From Curvivirga sp965219885 (GTDB lineage: Bacteria; Pseudomonadota; Alphaproteobacteria; UBA8366; Aestuariispiraceae): 64,000 nucleotides of DNA. Of the stretch, positions 37,664-46,536 are shown one piece after another. Where the stretch lies: assembly GCF_965219885.1 (NCBI RefSeq), contig NZ_CBDCOT010000009.1, forward strand, positions 806,001 through 870,000. Direction: 5' to 3'. The translations under genes were made by a program, and so were the position numbers. The notes beneath the pieces are model-generated. The model was given only the letters and a program-made list of their open reading frames with translations. It was not told the origin of the DNA and ran no database searches. How positions within the stretch are numbered: position 1 is the stretch's first letter; every line of letters begins with the position of its first letter.

Positions 37664-38632
37664 TCAGGCGATATTCTTCTGTTTCTCCTGACGGCGCCGC
37701 ACCACTTCGCGATGCAAAATATAAAGGCCACTGGCCACAATTAGCAAACTGCCCATCACTGTTGTTGAAGTTGGAATGGCGCCCCAGAAGAGCCACCCCC
37801 AAAGCACTGCAAAAGGAAGAGAACTATATTCAAAAGGCGCGACCGCATTGGCACGCCCCAAACGGTAAGCTTGACTGATACAGAAGAAACCAGCCGCCGA
37901 AATAAAACCCAGCGCAATGATCAATCCTATCTGCGTTAAGGTCGGTACAGACCAGGCACGCAAGAGATATTGCGCACTAGGATGGGAAATTTCATCCATC
38001 CAACCGCTGCCCAAAGTCAAGCCGACAATCCCACTTAAAGCAATAAAAGCCAGTTGCGAATAAAAAGTCATACCCAAGGCAGATTCCGTTGATCCCAGCT
38101 TACGAGCAAGCAGGCTTTGCGCGCTGTAAGCCACCGCAGATAAAAGCGCAAGGATCATCGCAGGCTCAATACCACTTGATCCGGGCTGTGCGACCAATAT
38201 TACTCCGCCAAACCCGACAAAAATCGCCAACCAACTTCGGAGACCTACTTTTTCGCCAAGGAATGGAATGGATAATGCCACCACAAAAAGCGGACTTGTA
38301 TAATAAAGCGGCATGGCATCCGCCAATGGCAAAACCGCTAATGCCATTGAAAATAAGGAAAAACACAGAAAACCTGCAAACCCACGTAAAAATGCCCAGA
38401 CCGGCTGTTTCGATACAAAAGCACTTCTACCTTGTAGATAAAACATAATCGGGGAAATGATCATCAACGTGACCACACCGCGCAGGAAGATCACTTCTTG
38501 TAAGGCGATCTGATCACTAAAGAATTTCATAATCACATCTTGGACGGAAAATACGATCAACCCTAAAACCAGATATAAAATACCTTGTGATGTAGTATCA
38601 TCCACATTCTGTTTTAACGCTGTATCCGACAT
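37664..38632 (-). CDS. DMT-family (EamA) transporter
   Basis: 322 residues with ten hydrophobic helices in two EamA repeats, the first ending near GFGGVILVAQPG and the second near GSLLIVASGLYILHRE. Drug/metabolite transporter superfamily, probably an exporter; substrate unknown. Stands alone, converging on the pirin operon. Confidence 0.9.
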   Translation of the reverse strand: MSDTALKQNVDDTTSQGILYLVLGLIVFSVQDVIMKFFSDQIALQEVIFLRGVVTLMIISPIMFYLQGRSAFVSKQPVWAFLRGFAGFLCFSLFSMALAVLPLADAMPLYYTSPLFVVALSIPFLGEKVGLRSWLAIFVGFGGVILVAQPGSSGIEPAMILALLSAVAYSAQSLLARKLGSTESALGMTFYSQLAFIALSGIVGLTLGSGWMDEISHPSAQYLLRAWSVPTLTQIGLIIALGFISAAGFFCISQAYRLGRANAVAPFEYSSLPFAVLWGWLFWGAIPTSTTVMGSLLIVASGLYILHREVVRRRQEKQKNIA

Positions 38633-38800
38633 TTATCTTCTGTCCAATCCTGAAATCTTATCAGAAAAGATGTTGCGCTTGATCGTCATTTAAGACCTGA
38701 ATATTTACGACAGGATACTTCCTCTTCGCGCCGCACCTTCAAATTTTCCCCTAATCCATTCATTGCATCTACAGGACAGATTTTATGAGGGGGATATTCT

Positions 38801-40336
38801 ATGGTTGCCCATATCCGAACCGTGGCTTTTCAAGGTATTGAGACAGTTGATGTCGATGTACAAGTTCAATTATCTTCAGGCCTGCCAGCTTTTTCCATTG
38901 TTGGACTAGCCGATAAAGCCGTATCCGAAGCAAGAGAACGTGTACGTTCGGCACTGACGGCACTAGGATTATCTCTGCCCGCCAAAAGGATCACTGTAAA
39001 TTTATCTCCTGCCGATCTGCAAAAAGAGGGCAGCCATTATGACCTGCCCATCGCGTTGGGTTTATTGGCCTCTATGGAAATCCTGCCCTTGGAAGAATTA
39101 GACCAATATATTGTGATGGGAGAATTGGGGCTTGATGGCGGATTAGCCGCTGTTTCAGGTGTGTTGCCCACAGCGATTTCCGCCAATGCGGCGGAGAAAG
39201 GTTTAATCTGTCCAGCTGCTAATGGTGGTGAAGCCGCATGGGCAGGTGATATGGAAATCTTGGCACCTCGTCATTTGATGGAACTCATCAATCATTTCAA
39301 ATCCGGACAATTACTCACCCGCCCGAAAGCAGTTCAAAATCACGAAACAACCACGTTGCCTGATCTCATAGATATCAAAGGGCAAGAAACCGCCAAGCGG
39401 GCGTTAGAAATAGCGGCTGCAGGTGGACATAATATGTTAATGACCGGCCCGCCCGGCGCCGGTAAATCCATGCTTGCGTCTCGATTGCCAAGTATCTTAC
39501 CGCCGCTAGACAGTCGTGAAGCTTTGGAATTATCCATGATACGATCTGTGGCAGGTCAAATTGCCCAAAATGACAATGACACAGGTTTTATGAGTTTAAC
39601 CCGCCCTTTTCGCGACCCACATCATTCAACATCGGTGCCTGCATTGATTGGCGGCGGACAAAAAGCAAAGCCCGGTGAAATCAGTCTCGCCCATAATGGC
39701 GTCCTCTTTTTGGATGAGTTACCTGAATTCGCCCGTGGTGCCTTAGAAGCCTTACGCCAACCCCTTGAAAGCAGCCGTGCCGTGGTTGCCCGTGTTAATG
39801 CGCATATTACTTATCCCGCCCGTGTTCAATTGATTGCAGCGATGAATCCTTGTCGATGCGGTCATCTGGCCGATATCGATATGGCTTGCAGCCGTGCCCC
39901 AAAATGCGGCGGAGATTATCAAGCCAAAATATCCGGGCCCCTTTTCGATCGTATTGATATTCATATCGACGTCCCCGCGGTGAGTGCTGCGGATCTAGTT
40001 TTACCACCCCCAAAAGAAAGTAGCGTTGACGTTGCAACACGTGTCTTAGCCGCACGCAAAATACAAATCAAACGCCTTGAAAAACTGGCCCCTGATCAAA
40101 ACTGGCGCTGCAATGCTGAAATCGACGGGCAAGTATTAGAAGAAATCGCAGCACCAGATGAAACAGGTCGCAAATTATTGGTCGAAGCTGCCAATCAAAT
40201 GAAACTATCGGCCCGCGGTTATCATCGTATCTTACGCGTGGCGCGCACCTTGGCCGATCTTCAAGCTGAGGATCATGTGCAAAAACATCATATCGCCGAA
40301 GCCATTGGATATCGCCGTCCTCAACTTCGACAGTAA
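38801..40336 (+). CDS. comM: YifB/ComM-family magnesium-chelatase-like AAA ATPase
   Basis: 511 residues: N-terminal Lon-protease-like fold (VDVDVQVQLSSGLPAFSIVGL), an AAA+ core with Walker A MTGPPGAGKSMLASRLP (~213-229) and Walker B GVLFLDELPEF, and a C-terminal Mg-chelatase domain with a CRCGH ... C zinc-like motif. ComM is a helicase that promotes branch migration during natural transformation. The gene stands alone, 75 bp before the XRE-cupin regulator. Confidence 0.93.
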   Translation: MVAHIRTVAFQGIETVDVDVQVQLSSGLPAFSIVGLADKAVSEARERVRSALTALGLSLPAKRITVNLSPADLQKEGSHYDLPIALGLLASMEILPLEELDQYIVMGELGLDGGLAAVSGVLPTAISANAAEKGLICPAANGGEAAWAGDMEILAPRHLMELINHFKSGQLLTRPKAVQNHETTTLPDLIDIKGQETAKRALEIAAAGGHNMLMTGPPGAGKSMLASRLPSILPPLDSREALELSMIRSVAGQIAQNDNDTGFMSLTRPFRDPHHSTSVPALIGGGQKAKPGEISLAHNGVLFLDELPEFARGALEALRQPLESSRAVVARVNAHITYPARVQLIAAMNPCRCGHLADIDMACSRAPKCGGDYQAKISGPLFDRIDIHIDVPAVSAADLVLPPPKESSVDVATRVLAARKIQIKRLEKLAPDQNWRCNAEIDGQVLEEIAAPDETGRKLLVEAANQMKLSARGYHRILRVARTLADLQAEDHVQKHHIAEAIGYRRPQLRQ

Positions 40337-40402
40337 CAAGCCAGATTATTCTTTAACGAAATCGAATTTTTACATATGGCTTTTTCCATGGTGGCATTGT
40401 AG

Positions 40403-40422
40403 TTTTCCGTTATGACGGAAAA
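40403..40422. promoter_or_regulatory. Palindrome across the start codon of the XRE-cupin gene
   Basis: TTTTCCGT, four bases, ACGGAAAA: a perfect 8-bp inverted repeat with the ATG of the regulator in its loop. A related sequence, TTTTATCCGTTAT, recurs upstream of kbl, so this is a candidate autoregulatory operator. Confidence 0.55.
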
Positions 40423-40984
40423 TACAGACACAACATTAACACGCTTGCCAGCCCGATTGAAGGAAGCAAGACGTGACAAGGGGCTTTCACTGGAAGCTGT
40501 TGCGAATTTAAGTGGGGTTTCACGTTCCATGCTCAGTCAGATTGAGCGTGGGGAAAGTAGCCCTACCATCTCAACATTGTGGAATTTAACTCAAGCCCTG
40601 CAAATAGATTTTGCGGGCTTGCTGGCTGAAAACAAACAATCCGATAGCATCGAAGTTTTAAAGAATTCCGAAACACCCAGCATTGATAATATGGGTAATT
40701 CCTGTCGCATTCGGATTTTATCCCCACCCGAAGCCGCCGGGGGCCATGAAGTCTATGATATCCGGTTTGAAGCTGACGGCAGTCTTGAAAGTCATCCCCA
40801 TGTGCAAGGAGCAAAAGAACATCTGACCGTCTTGGAAGGATCCATTCAAGTTACATCCGGTTCTGCCACCTCAGAATTAAGTCAAGGTGACACAGCCAGA
40901 TATGCGGGTGATGTGGCTCATTCAATATCTGCGATTAATGGTCCCGCACGAATTTTTCTGATCGTGAAAGACGCCGGCACTTAA
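40412..40984 (+). CDS. XRE-family regulator with C-terminal cupin
   Basis: 190 residues: helix-turn-helix in the first ~70 (SLEAVANLSGVSRSMLSQIERGESSPTISTLWNLTQAL) and a cupin_2 sensing domain (~115-185) with HPHVQGAKEHLTVLEG and GDVAHSI. Such regulators often control amino-acid or amine catabolism genes beside them; here kbl-tdh follows 99 bp downstream on the same strand. The cupin probably binds threonine, glycine or a related metabolite, which is inference. Repeated TCCG-TAT motifs at its own start and upstream of kbl support local control. Confidence 0.85.
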   Translation: MTENTDTTLTRLPARLKEARRDKGLSLEAVANLSGVSRSMLSQIERGESSPTISTLWNLTQALQIDFAGLLAENKQSDSIEVLKNSETPSIDNMGNSCRIRILSPPEAAGGHEVYDIRFEADGSLESHPHVQGAKEHLTVLEGSIQVTSGSATSELSQGDTARYAGDVAHSISAINGPARIFLIVKDAGT

Positions 40985-41002
40985 AATTCCACCAAACAAG
41001 AA

Positions 41003-41052
41003 TTTTATCCGTTATATTGTATTTCTTTTATTGCGGATTTTTATCCGCTATG
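41003..41052. promoter_or_regulatory. Repeated TTTATCCG motifs and inverted repeat upstream of kbl
   Basis: TTTTATCCGTTAT (41003-41015) and TTTTTATCCGCTATG (41038-41052) resemble the TTTTCCGTTATG at the start of the XRE-cupin gene. The second copy is part of a perfect stem GCGGAT / ATCCGC with a TTTT loop (41033-41048), 36 bp before the kbl start. Candidate operator for the XRE-cupin regulator. Confidence 0.5.
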
Positions 41053-41083
41053 TTAGATGTTGATTTCGAGATGGGAGATCAGC

Positions 41084-42271
41084 ATGACAAACACGTTCTA
41101 TACACATATTGAAGACACACTTATTCAGATCGAAAAAGACGGGCTTTATAAAACCGAAAGACAGATAACATCGTCCCAATCCGGTCAAATTACCGTTGGC
41201 GACAAACAGGTTATTAACTTATGTGCCAATAACTATCTGGGCTTGGCAGATCATCCTGATCTCATCAAAGCTGCAAAAGATGCGATGAACCCAAAGGGGT
41301 TTGGTATGGCGTCAGTTCGATTTATTTGTGGTACACAGGATATCCATCGTGAATTGGAACAAAAGCTTGCGAAATTCCTGAACCAAGATGACTCCATTCT
41401 TTTCGCTGCATGTTTTGACGCAAATGGCGGTTTATTTGAACCCTTACTTGGACCGGAAGATGCCATTGTCTCAGACTCTTTAAACCATGCCTCCATCATC
41501 GATGGTATCCGATTATGTAAAGCCAAGAGATATCGTTATGCCAATAATGATATGGCCGATCTGGAAGATAAATTGAGACAAGCACGCCAAGACGGTGCAC
41601 GTCATATTATGATCGCAACCGATGGCGTTTTCTCCATGGATGGCTATCTGGCAAACCTGCCTGCCATCAGAAAACTTGCGGATCAATATGAAGCTGTTTT
41701 GATGGTGGATGATTGTCATTCCACAGGTTTTATGGGCCCTCGTGGGGCGGGAACCGCAGATCATTTCGGCGTGAATGTAGATATTGTAACAGGTACCTTG
41801 GGCAAAGCTTTAGGCGGCGGCATTGGTGGATATATTGCAGGCCCGCAACCTGTTATAGATCTATTGAGACAACGGGCGCGCCCTTATTTATTTTCAAACT
41901 CCCTGCCCCCATCAATCGTGGCTGCGGGATTGGAAGCGATCAAATTAATTGAAAATGGATCAGCGCTTCGTCAGCGACTATTTGACAATACATCATACTG
42001 GCGACAAGGGTTAACCGAACTTGGCTTTGAATTGCTTGATGGAGATCATCCAATCGTCCCGGTAATGTTGGGTGATGCAAAACTGTCCCAACAAATGGCG
42101 AATAAATTATTTGAAGAAGGCGTTTATGTAACCGGCTTCTTCTTTCCGGTGGTGCCACATGGCAAAGCACGTATCAGAACACAGATGAATGCCGCCCTAA
42201 CAAAAGATGATCTGGATACCGCCCTAACCGCTTTTGGTAAGGTTGGTAAAGAATTGGGGATCATATCATGA
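41084..42271 (+). CDS. kbl: Glycine C-acetyltransferase (2-amino-3-ketobutyrate CoA ligase)
   Basis: PLP enzyme of the alpha-oxoamine synthase family. It splits 2-amino-3-ketobutyrate with CoA into glycine and acetyl-CoA, the second step of threonine degradation. The PLP lysine is in TGTLGKALGGG (~241), with VDDCHSTGFMG and NNYLGLADHP as further family blocks. The start is ATG 41084 with GGGAG 6 nt ahead; an ATG at 41057 has none. 395 residues is close to E. coli Kbl. Its stop overlaps the tdh start by 4 bp (ATGA). Confidence 0.96.
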   Translation: MTNTFYTHIEDTLIQIEKDGLYKTERQITSSQSGQITVGDKQVINLCANNYLGLADHPDLIKAAKDAMNPKGFGMASVRFICGTQDIHRELEQKLAKFLNQDDSILFAACFDANGGLFEPLLGPEDAIVSDSLNHASIIDGIRLCKAKRYRYANNDMADLEDKLRQARQDGARHIMIATDGVFSMDGYLANLPAIRKLADQYEAVLMVDDCHSTGFMGPRGAGTADHFGVNVDIVTGTLGKALGGGIGGYIAGPQPVIDLLRQRARPYLFSNSLPPSIVAAGLEAIKLIENGSALRQRLFDNTSYWRQGLTELGFELLDGDHPIVPVMLGDAKLSQQMANKLFEEGVYVTGFFFPVVPHGKARIRTQMNAALTKDDLDTALTAFGKVGKELGIIS

Positions 42272-43308
42272 GCCATAGAATGAAAGCCCTTGAGAAATCC
42301 AAGCCGGAAGAAGGCCTATGGATGATTGAGGCGCCAATACCAGTTATTGAACCGCATGAAGTTTTAATTCGCATCCATAAAACCGCGATTTGCGGCACAG
42401 ATATCCATATCTGGAACTGGGATTCCTGGGCCGCAGATACCGTCCCCTATCCGATGATTACCGGACATGAATTTGCAGGTGAGATCGTGGAATTAGGATC
42501 AGATGTAACAGGTTTGGAAATAGGCCAAAGATGTTCCGGTGAAGGTCATCTGATTGGCACTGACAGCCGTCAAAGCCGTTCCGGCAAATTCCATCTTGAT
42601 CCCGGCACACGCGGTATCGGGGTGAATGAACAAGGTGCCTTTGCAGAATATCTAAAAATCCCCGCCTTTAATGTTATTCCTCTGCCAGATGATATTCCTG
42701 ACGATATTGGTGCCATCCTTGATCCACTGGGAAATGCAGTACATACCGCTTTAAGCTTCGATCTCCTTGGGGAAGATGTATTGATTACCGGTGCAGGTCC
42801 AATTGGTATTATGGCGGCAGCTGTGGCACGACATGCAGGTGCCAGAAATGTTGCCATCACAGATATCAATCCACATCGACTGGAATTGGCGCAACATGTT
42901 GTCCCATCTGTCAGGACTGTCAATGTGGCAGAAGAAGATCTGAAAGATGTAATGACGGAACTTGGCCTGAAGGAAGGTTTTGATGTGGGCCTTGAAATGT
43001 CAGGCAATCAAAAGGCGCTTGATCAGATGGTGGACGTGTTAGTGATGGGCGGCAAAATTGCCCTATTAGGCATTCCCCCCGGGGAATCCCCGGTTGATTG
43101 GTCACGTATCGTATTTAAGGCCATCACCATCAAAGGCGTTTATGGTCGTGAGATGTTTGAAACCTGGTATAAAATGATTGCTATGTTGCAAAACGGTCTG
43201 GATGTCAGCCGTGTCATCACCCATCGGTTAAACGTGAATGATTTCAAGGAGGGTTTCACCACGATGAAATCCGGATATTCAGGCAAAGTCATTCTTGATT
43301 GGACTTAG
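42268..43308 (+). CDS. tdh: L-threonine 3-dehydrogenase, lacking structural-zinc cysteines
   Basis: Zinc-type medium-chain dehydrogenase that oxidises L-threonine to 2-amino-3-ketobutyrate, which Kbl then cleaves. Catalytic zinc ligands are intact: Cys ~42 in ICGTDIHIW and His-Glu ~67-68 in GHEFAGE. The NAD fold has GAGPIGIMAAAVARH. The structural-zinc lobe is altered: where E. coli Tdh has four cysteines, this protein has Gly 97, Ser 100, Ser 103 and Asp 111 (GHLIGTDSRQSRSGKFHLD), with the rest of the lobe conserved. 346 residues is full length, so the change is not decay. It is the second gene of the kbl-tdh operon. Confidence 0.95.
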   Translation: MSHRMKALEKSKPEEGLWMIEAPIPVIEPHEVLIRIHKTAICGTDIHIWNWDSWAADTVPYPMITGHEFAGEIVELGSDVTGLEIGQRCSGEGHLIGTDSRQSRSGKFHLDPGTRGIGVNEQGAFAEYLKIPAFNVIPLPDDIPDDIGAILDPLGNAVHTALSFDLLGEDVLITGAGPIGIMAAAVARHAGARNVAITDINPHRLELAQHVVPSVRTVNVAEEDLKDVMTELGLKEGFDVGLEMSGNQKALDQMVDVLVMGGKIALLGIPPGESPVDWSRIVFKAITIKGVYGREMFETWYKMIAMLQNGLDVSRVITHRLNVNDFKEGFTTMKSGYSGKVILDWT

Positions 43309-43317
43309 ACATAAAAG

Positions 43318-43376
43318 AAGGCAGAAGCATCATTCCTGAATATATGAATATACATTCGAGATAGTGCTTCTGCCTT
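43318..43376. terminator. Long-loop terminator after tdh
   Basis: Perfect 12-bp stem AAGGCAGAAGCA / TGCTTCTGCCTT around a 35-nt loop, 10 bp after the tdh stop. It also faces the end of the nickel-related gene at 43426 and may serve both, although T-runs are short. Confidence 0.65.
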
Positions 43377-43425
43377 AATATACTCTGATGCTAGACAATT
43401 TTCAGAGTGAATATATAAAGGGCAA

Positions 43426-44193
43426 TTATTTCATATCTTCTGCTTTGACCCAGATTAACGCCCCTTTTTCGATGACATAATCTTTGCCATCTTCAGCCTT
43501 TAATGTTTCGCCATCTTCGATCAAGGCTGCAAATCCCCACCAGCCAGCTTTTGGCATGTTATAGGAAAACACCCCATTGGCATCTGCTTTAATCACCTGC
43601 GTGATAAAGCTGTCATTTGGCGCTTTGAGATTATCTTCATTTTTATGTTCTACTTCAATTTCAGCAAAAGGCACTGGCTTGCCATCTTGTAAGACAATGC
43701 CACGGAACGCATTATTGGTCCAAAGGCCGTAAGGGCGGCTTAGCGGCTGAATTTCAACAGGCAATCCAACCAATTCATCCCAAGCATCCCCGCCACCATT
43801 TGTCACAACTGTCTTTGTATAATGGACGATAAATTTACTTTCAGCAGGCTCAAAATAAGGTACTGGCTCTACATAAAAAGTGTAATCACCCATACGCTTT
43901 AACTTTTGGCTTGCATGCCATTTCAAATTTTCAAAACCAGATACCTGATCAAGTTGTGATAAAAGGTCTGTTTTCTGACCCTTATGCATCACCCCAAAAG
44001 ATTTAGGGCGTTCCATCTTCATAAGAGGTCCATTTTCAAATGGATGTGTGAAGGTCATTTCAAGGGACACTTCTTTTCCATTGTCACCACCAAGAACATT
44101 TTTATCCGCTGTAATCTCTACAAAATGCGCAGACGCAGAATAACTCACAAGGGAAAAAGCCAAACCAAATGCAATTGACGCGATATTCTTCAT
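43426..44193 (-). CDS. DUF4198 periplasmic protein, NikK-like nickel uptake component
   Basis: 255 residues with a signal peptide ending at SASA-HF; the mature protein begins with His, as in NikK-type DUF4198 proteins where that His takes part in metal binding. C-terminal block PKAGWWGFAALIEDG is typical. NikK works with NikMLQO-type energy-coupling transporters in nickel uptake; none of those genes is in the window. It is divergent from nikR across a 124-bp gap with TCATAC half-sites, which supports nickel-regulated expression. Confidence 0.82.
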   Translation of the reverse strand: MKNIASIAFGLAFSLVSYSASAHFVEITADKNVLGGDNGKEVSLEMTFTHPFENGPLMKMERPKSFGVMHKGQKTDLLSQLDQVSGFENLKWHASQKLKRMGDYTFYVEPVPYFEPAESKFIVHYTKTVVTNGGGDAWDELVGLPVEIQPLSRPYGLWTNNAFRGIVLQDGKPVPFAEIEVEHKNEDNLKAPNDSFITQVIKADANGVFSYNMPKAGWWGFAALIEDGETLKAEDGKDYVIEKGALIWVKAEDMK

Positions 44194-44210
44194 AATCTTA
44201 AATCCTAAAG

Positions 44211-44268
44211 TTCATACTTTTTTTGTAAAAATCATACTCGTTTATACTTGTCAATCCAGTTGTATGAT
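44211..44268. promoter_or_regulatory. Putative NikR operator region
   Basis: The divergent gap between nikR and the NikK-like gene holds TTCATAC (44211-44217), ATCATAC (44231-44237), TTATAC (44242-44247) and the inverse GTATGAT (44262-44268). TCATAC/GTATGA is the half-site of E. coli NikR, but here the halves point the other way (ATCATAC-N24-GTATGAT), so the exact site is uncertain. Confidence 0.5.
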
Positions 44269-44317
44269 AATTATATGAAAATTATGAAAAAATTACGGTA
44301 ATCGGGAGAGAAGAAAA

Positions 44318-44725
44318 ATGGAAAGAATTACGATTTCGTTGGATGATGACCTGTTGGAGAAGTTCGATCTCTATATTCAGGAAAAAGGTTACACCAATCG
44401 ATCTGAAGGTTTCCGGGATGCGATCCGACATCTCTTATCTCATTCCGATCAGATGGACCCCCAAGATGAAGAATGCCTAGGCTGTGTCAGTTACGTTTAT
44501 GACCATAAAGAACGGATGCTTTCCTCCAAACTTGTTGAAACACAGCATCATCACCATAGTATCCCAACGGCGACCTTACATCTTCATGTGGATGAAAATA
44601 ATTGCTTTGAGGCAACTGTTCTACGTGGCAAAACATCCGAAGTTCGATCCCTCGCAGATCAAATCACATCCCAGACAGGTGTCAAAAATGGGCACCTGCA
44701 TTTGGTGCCCATTAAACCAATTTGA
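44318..44725 (+). CDS. nikR: Nickel-responsive regulator NikR
   Basis: 135 residues: ribbon-helix-helix DNA-binding domain (RITISLDDDLLEKFD, then YTNRSEGFRDAIRHLL) and an ACT-like nickel domain. The square-planar nickel ligands of E. coli NikR are all present by position: His 77, His 88, His 90 and Cys 96 (ATLHLHVDENNC). It probably represses the divergent NikK-like gene when nickel is plentiful. A GGGAG site lies ~10 nt ahead of the ATG. Confidence 0.95.
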   Translation: MERITISLDDDLLEKFDLYIQEKGYTNRSEGFRDAIRHLLSHSDQMDPQDEECLGCVSYVYDHKERMLSSKLVETQHHHHSIPTATLHLHVDENNCFEATVLRGKTSEVRSLADQITSQTGVKNGHLHLVPIKPI

Positions 44726-44738
44726 TTTTCAGCCTGCT

Positions 44739-45032
44739 TTATTGTGGTGGCGTCAGGATTTGTACAGTCCAGTCACCTGAGCCGACCCGTAAGGCATGGA
44801 TAGATTGCAGGTCAGGATCTTGCCGCCAGTTTCTGGCATCTTCCAAAGTTGGAAATTCAAGAATAACTGAGGCCTCATAGGTTTCAGGTTGGCCTTCCAG
44901 CACTTCTACCTTTGGTGTGGAGACTAATAATTTTCCATGATGCTTTTTTAATGGAATAGGGGCTTTTTCCCGATATTTAGCCAAAGCTTCCTGATTCAGA
45001 TTACGGCCAAAGGCCAGACAATAAATAGACAT
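44739..45032 (-). CDS. DUF1330-family protein
   Basis: 97 residues with the DUF1330 dimeric alpha-beta fold pattern: YEASVILEFPTLEDARNWRQDPDLQSI is the family core. Function unknown. Divergent from a LysR gene that starts 99 bp away and may control it. The nikR gene ends 13 bp beyond its stop on the opposite strand. Confidence 0.82.
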   Translation of the reverse strand: MSIYCLAFGRNLNQEALAKYREKAPIPLKKHHGKLLVSTPKVEVLEGQPETYEASVILEFPTLEDARNWRQDPDLQSIHALRVGSGDWTVQILTPPQ

Positions 45033-45131
45033 TCCATTTCCTTTCTTTGATGAATTCCTTGCAAAGATAGGTATGATTAATCCGTGCGAAAATTATTGAT
45101 AATTGCAAATCTAATGTGCAAAAATGTCAAT

Positions 45132-46001
45132 ATGAAAGATTGGGATGATTTAAAATTTATATTGGCTATTTATCGCAGTGGTGGGTTAAGCGCCGCAGCA
45201 CGCGATCTTGGCGTCAACCATGCCACCGTTTCCCGTCGCCTGACGGCTTTTGAAGCGCGAAAATCTCTACGTCTGTTTGATCGCTTTTCAGATGGTATGA
45301 AACCAACCTCAACAGGTTTGAAAGTGATTGAAGCCGCCCAACAGATGGAACAACATTATCATGCCATTGATTTGGAATTGACGGCGCAAACAGATGATCT
45401 ATCCGGCCCCTTGAAACTGGCAGTGCCCCAATTGATCCTCAAATTTTCATTGCTGGATATTCTTGCTGAATTCAAAGAGAAATACCCGCAAATAGACCTT
45501 CAAATCATTGCCACAAATGAAGCCAATATTCACAGACGAGAAGCCGATGTAACCATCTGCGGCACAGACAAACCTGAAAACAGTCTATGGGGGCGTAAAT
45601 TACTTAGCCAGAAGCGAGGCTTTTATGGATCATCAGATTATCTGAAAAACCGAAATCCCGAAGCCCCTTTAAAGCTGGTGAATTTTATCTGGTATGGGGA
45701 TAAAGTATTGCCCCAAATAAAAACCCATTACCCCAATGCAGAAATCATTGCCAAATTCGATGATATGGTGGCCGCCTTAAGTGCCATTGAAAATGGTATG
45801 GGCGTTGGTCGTATTCCCTGCATTATTGGAGAAAACACTCCAAACCTGATCCGATTATCCAAAACAGATTTGGAAGATTACTCTGATCTATGGTTGTTAA
45901 CCCATCCGGATTTACGCAAAACCCCTAAAATCAAAGCCTTTATGGATTTCGTTGGCCCTGCGTTAATCAAGAAAAAGAATATATTTATGGGAATGACTTA
46001 G
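45132..46001 (+). CDS. LysR-family transcriptional regulator
   Basis: 289 residues with N-terminal winged helix (MKDWDDLKFILAIYRSGGLSAAARDLGVNHATVSRR opening). This form, WDDL.F.LA...GGLSAAA..LGV, is a large LysR subgroup. The start is placed at ATG 45132 because the family begins here; GTG 45084 and ATG ~45114 are possible but no ribosome-binding site settles it. Divergent from the DUF1330 gene, its likely target. Effector unknown. Confidence 0.85.
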   Translation: MKDWDDLKFILAIYRSGGLSAAARDLGVNHATVSRRLTAFEARKSLRLFDRFSDGMKPTSTGLKVIEAAQQMEQHYHAIDLELTAQTDDLSGPLKLAVPQLILKFSLLDILAEFKEKYPQIDLQIIATNEANIHRREADVTICGTDKPENSLWGRKLLSQKRGFYGSSDYLKNRNPEAPLKLVNFIWYGDKVLPQIKTHYPNAEIIAKFDDMVAALSAIENGMGVGRIPCIIGENTPNLIRLSKTDLEDYSDLWLLTHPDLRKTPKIKAFMDFVGPALIKKKNIFMGMT

Positions 46002-46008
46002 AACGCGT

Positions 46009-46536
46009 TTATTCTATCTCTTTTAAATGGCGTTTCGCCCAAGCCATCTCAAAAAGATCACCTTTCCAACGGTAAAGGATCATCGGCGCCATGATGGTTG
46101 AAACAAACGAAGGGCCAACAAGATAAAGCAGAGCTTTCACTAATCCACCTTCCAAAGTAAGTAGAAAGAACGCCATACACACACCATAGCAAATAGCATA
46201 GGTGATAAGAATGATGATTAAGGTCGTTCTGATACGATAATCATCCATATAGCTTCGTTGTAATCTTGCAGACGCGTATCTTGCTCTTAGGAAAATACTT
46301 GAGGGAATTTGCAAGAAAATCAATCTAAACACTATAGTCATGCAATATGCGATGCCTATAAAGGCTTGAGAAGACAAGTCAATCGGTGAATCAACCATCG
46401 ACCACCCCTCTAAAATACCCTCCGCCATTAGGTAAGTAGTTAAGATAATGAATTGAAAGATATAAAAACAAACAAACTCAATACCCCATTCCAGAAACAG
46501 TAGTTTCAGATACTTTGGCAATACCAACTTACGCAT
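46009..46536 (-). CDS. Small membrane protein, paralogue A of the 46009-48470 operon
   Basis: 175 residues, about four membrane helices, no known family. It shares distinctive blocks with the gene just upstream: LEWGIEFV, FLQIP.S.FLR.RYA, ITYAI.Y and YRWKGDLFEMAWA, so the two arose by tandem duplication and then diverged. It has a strong GGAGG site 5 nt ahead of its ATG and overlaps the upstream gene by 8 bp. It is the last gene of the operon. A protective role against the first gene's product is possible but only inferred from layout. Confidence 0.7.
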   Translation of the reverse strand: MRKLVLPKYLKLLFLEWGIEFVCFYIFQFIILTTYLMAEGILEGWSMVDSPIDLSSQAFIGIAYCMTIVFRLIFLQIPSSIFLRARYASARLQRSYMDDYRIRTTLIIILITYAICYGVCMAFFLLTLEGGLVKALLYLVGPSFVSTIMAPMILYRWKGDLFEMAWAKRHLKEIE

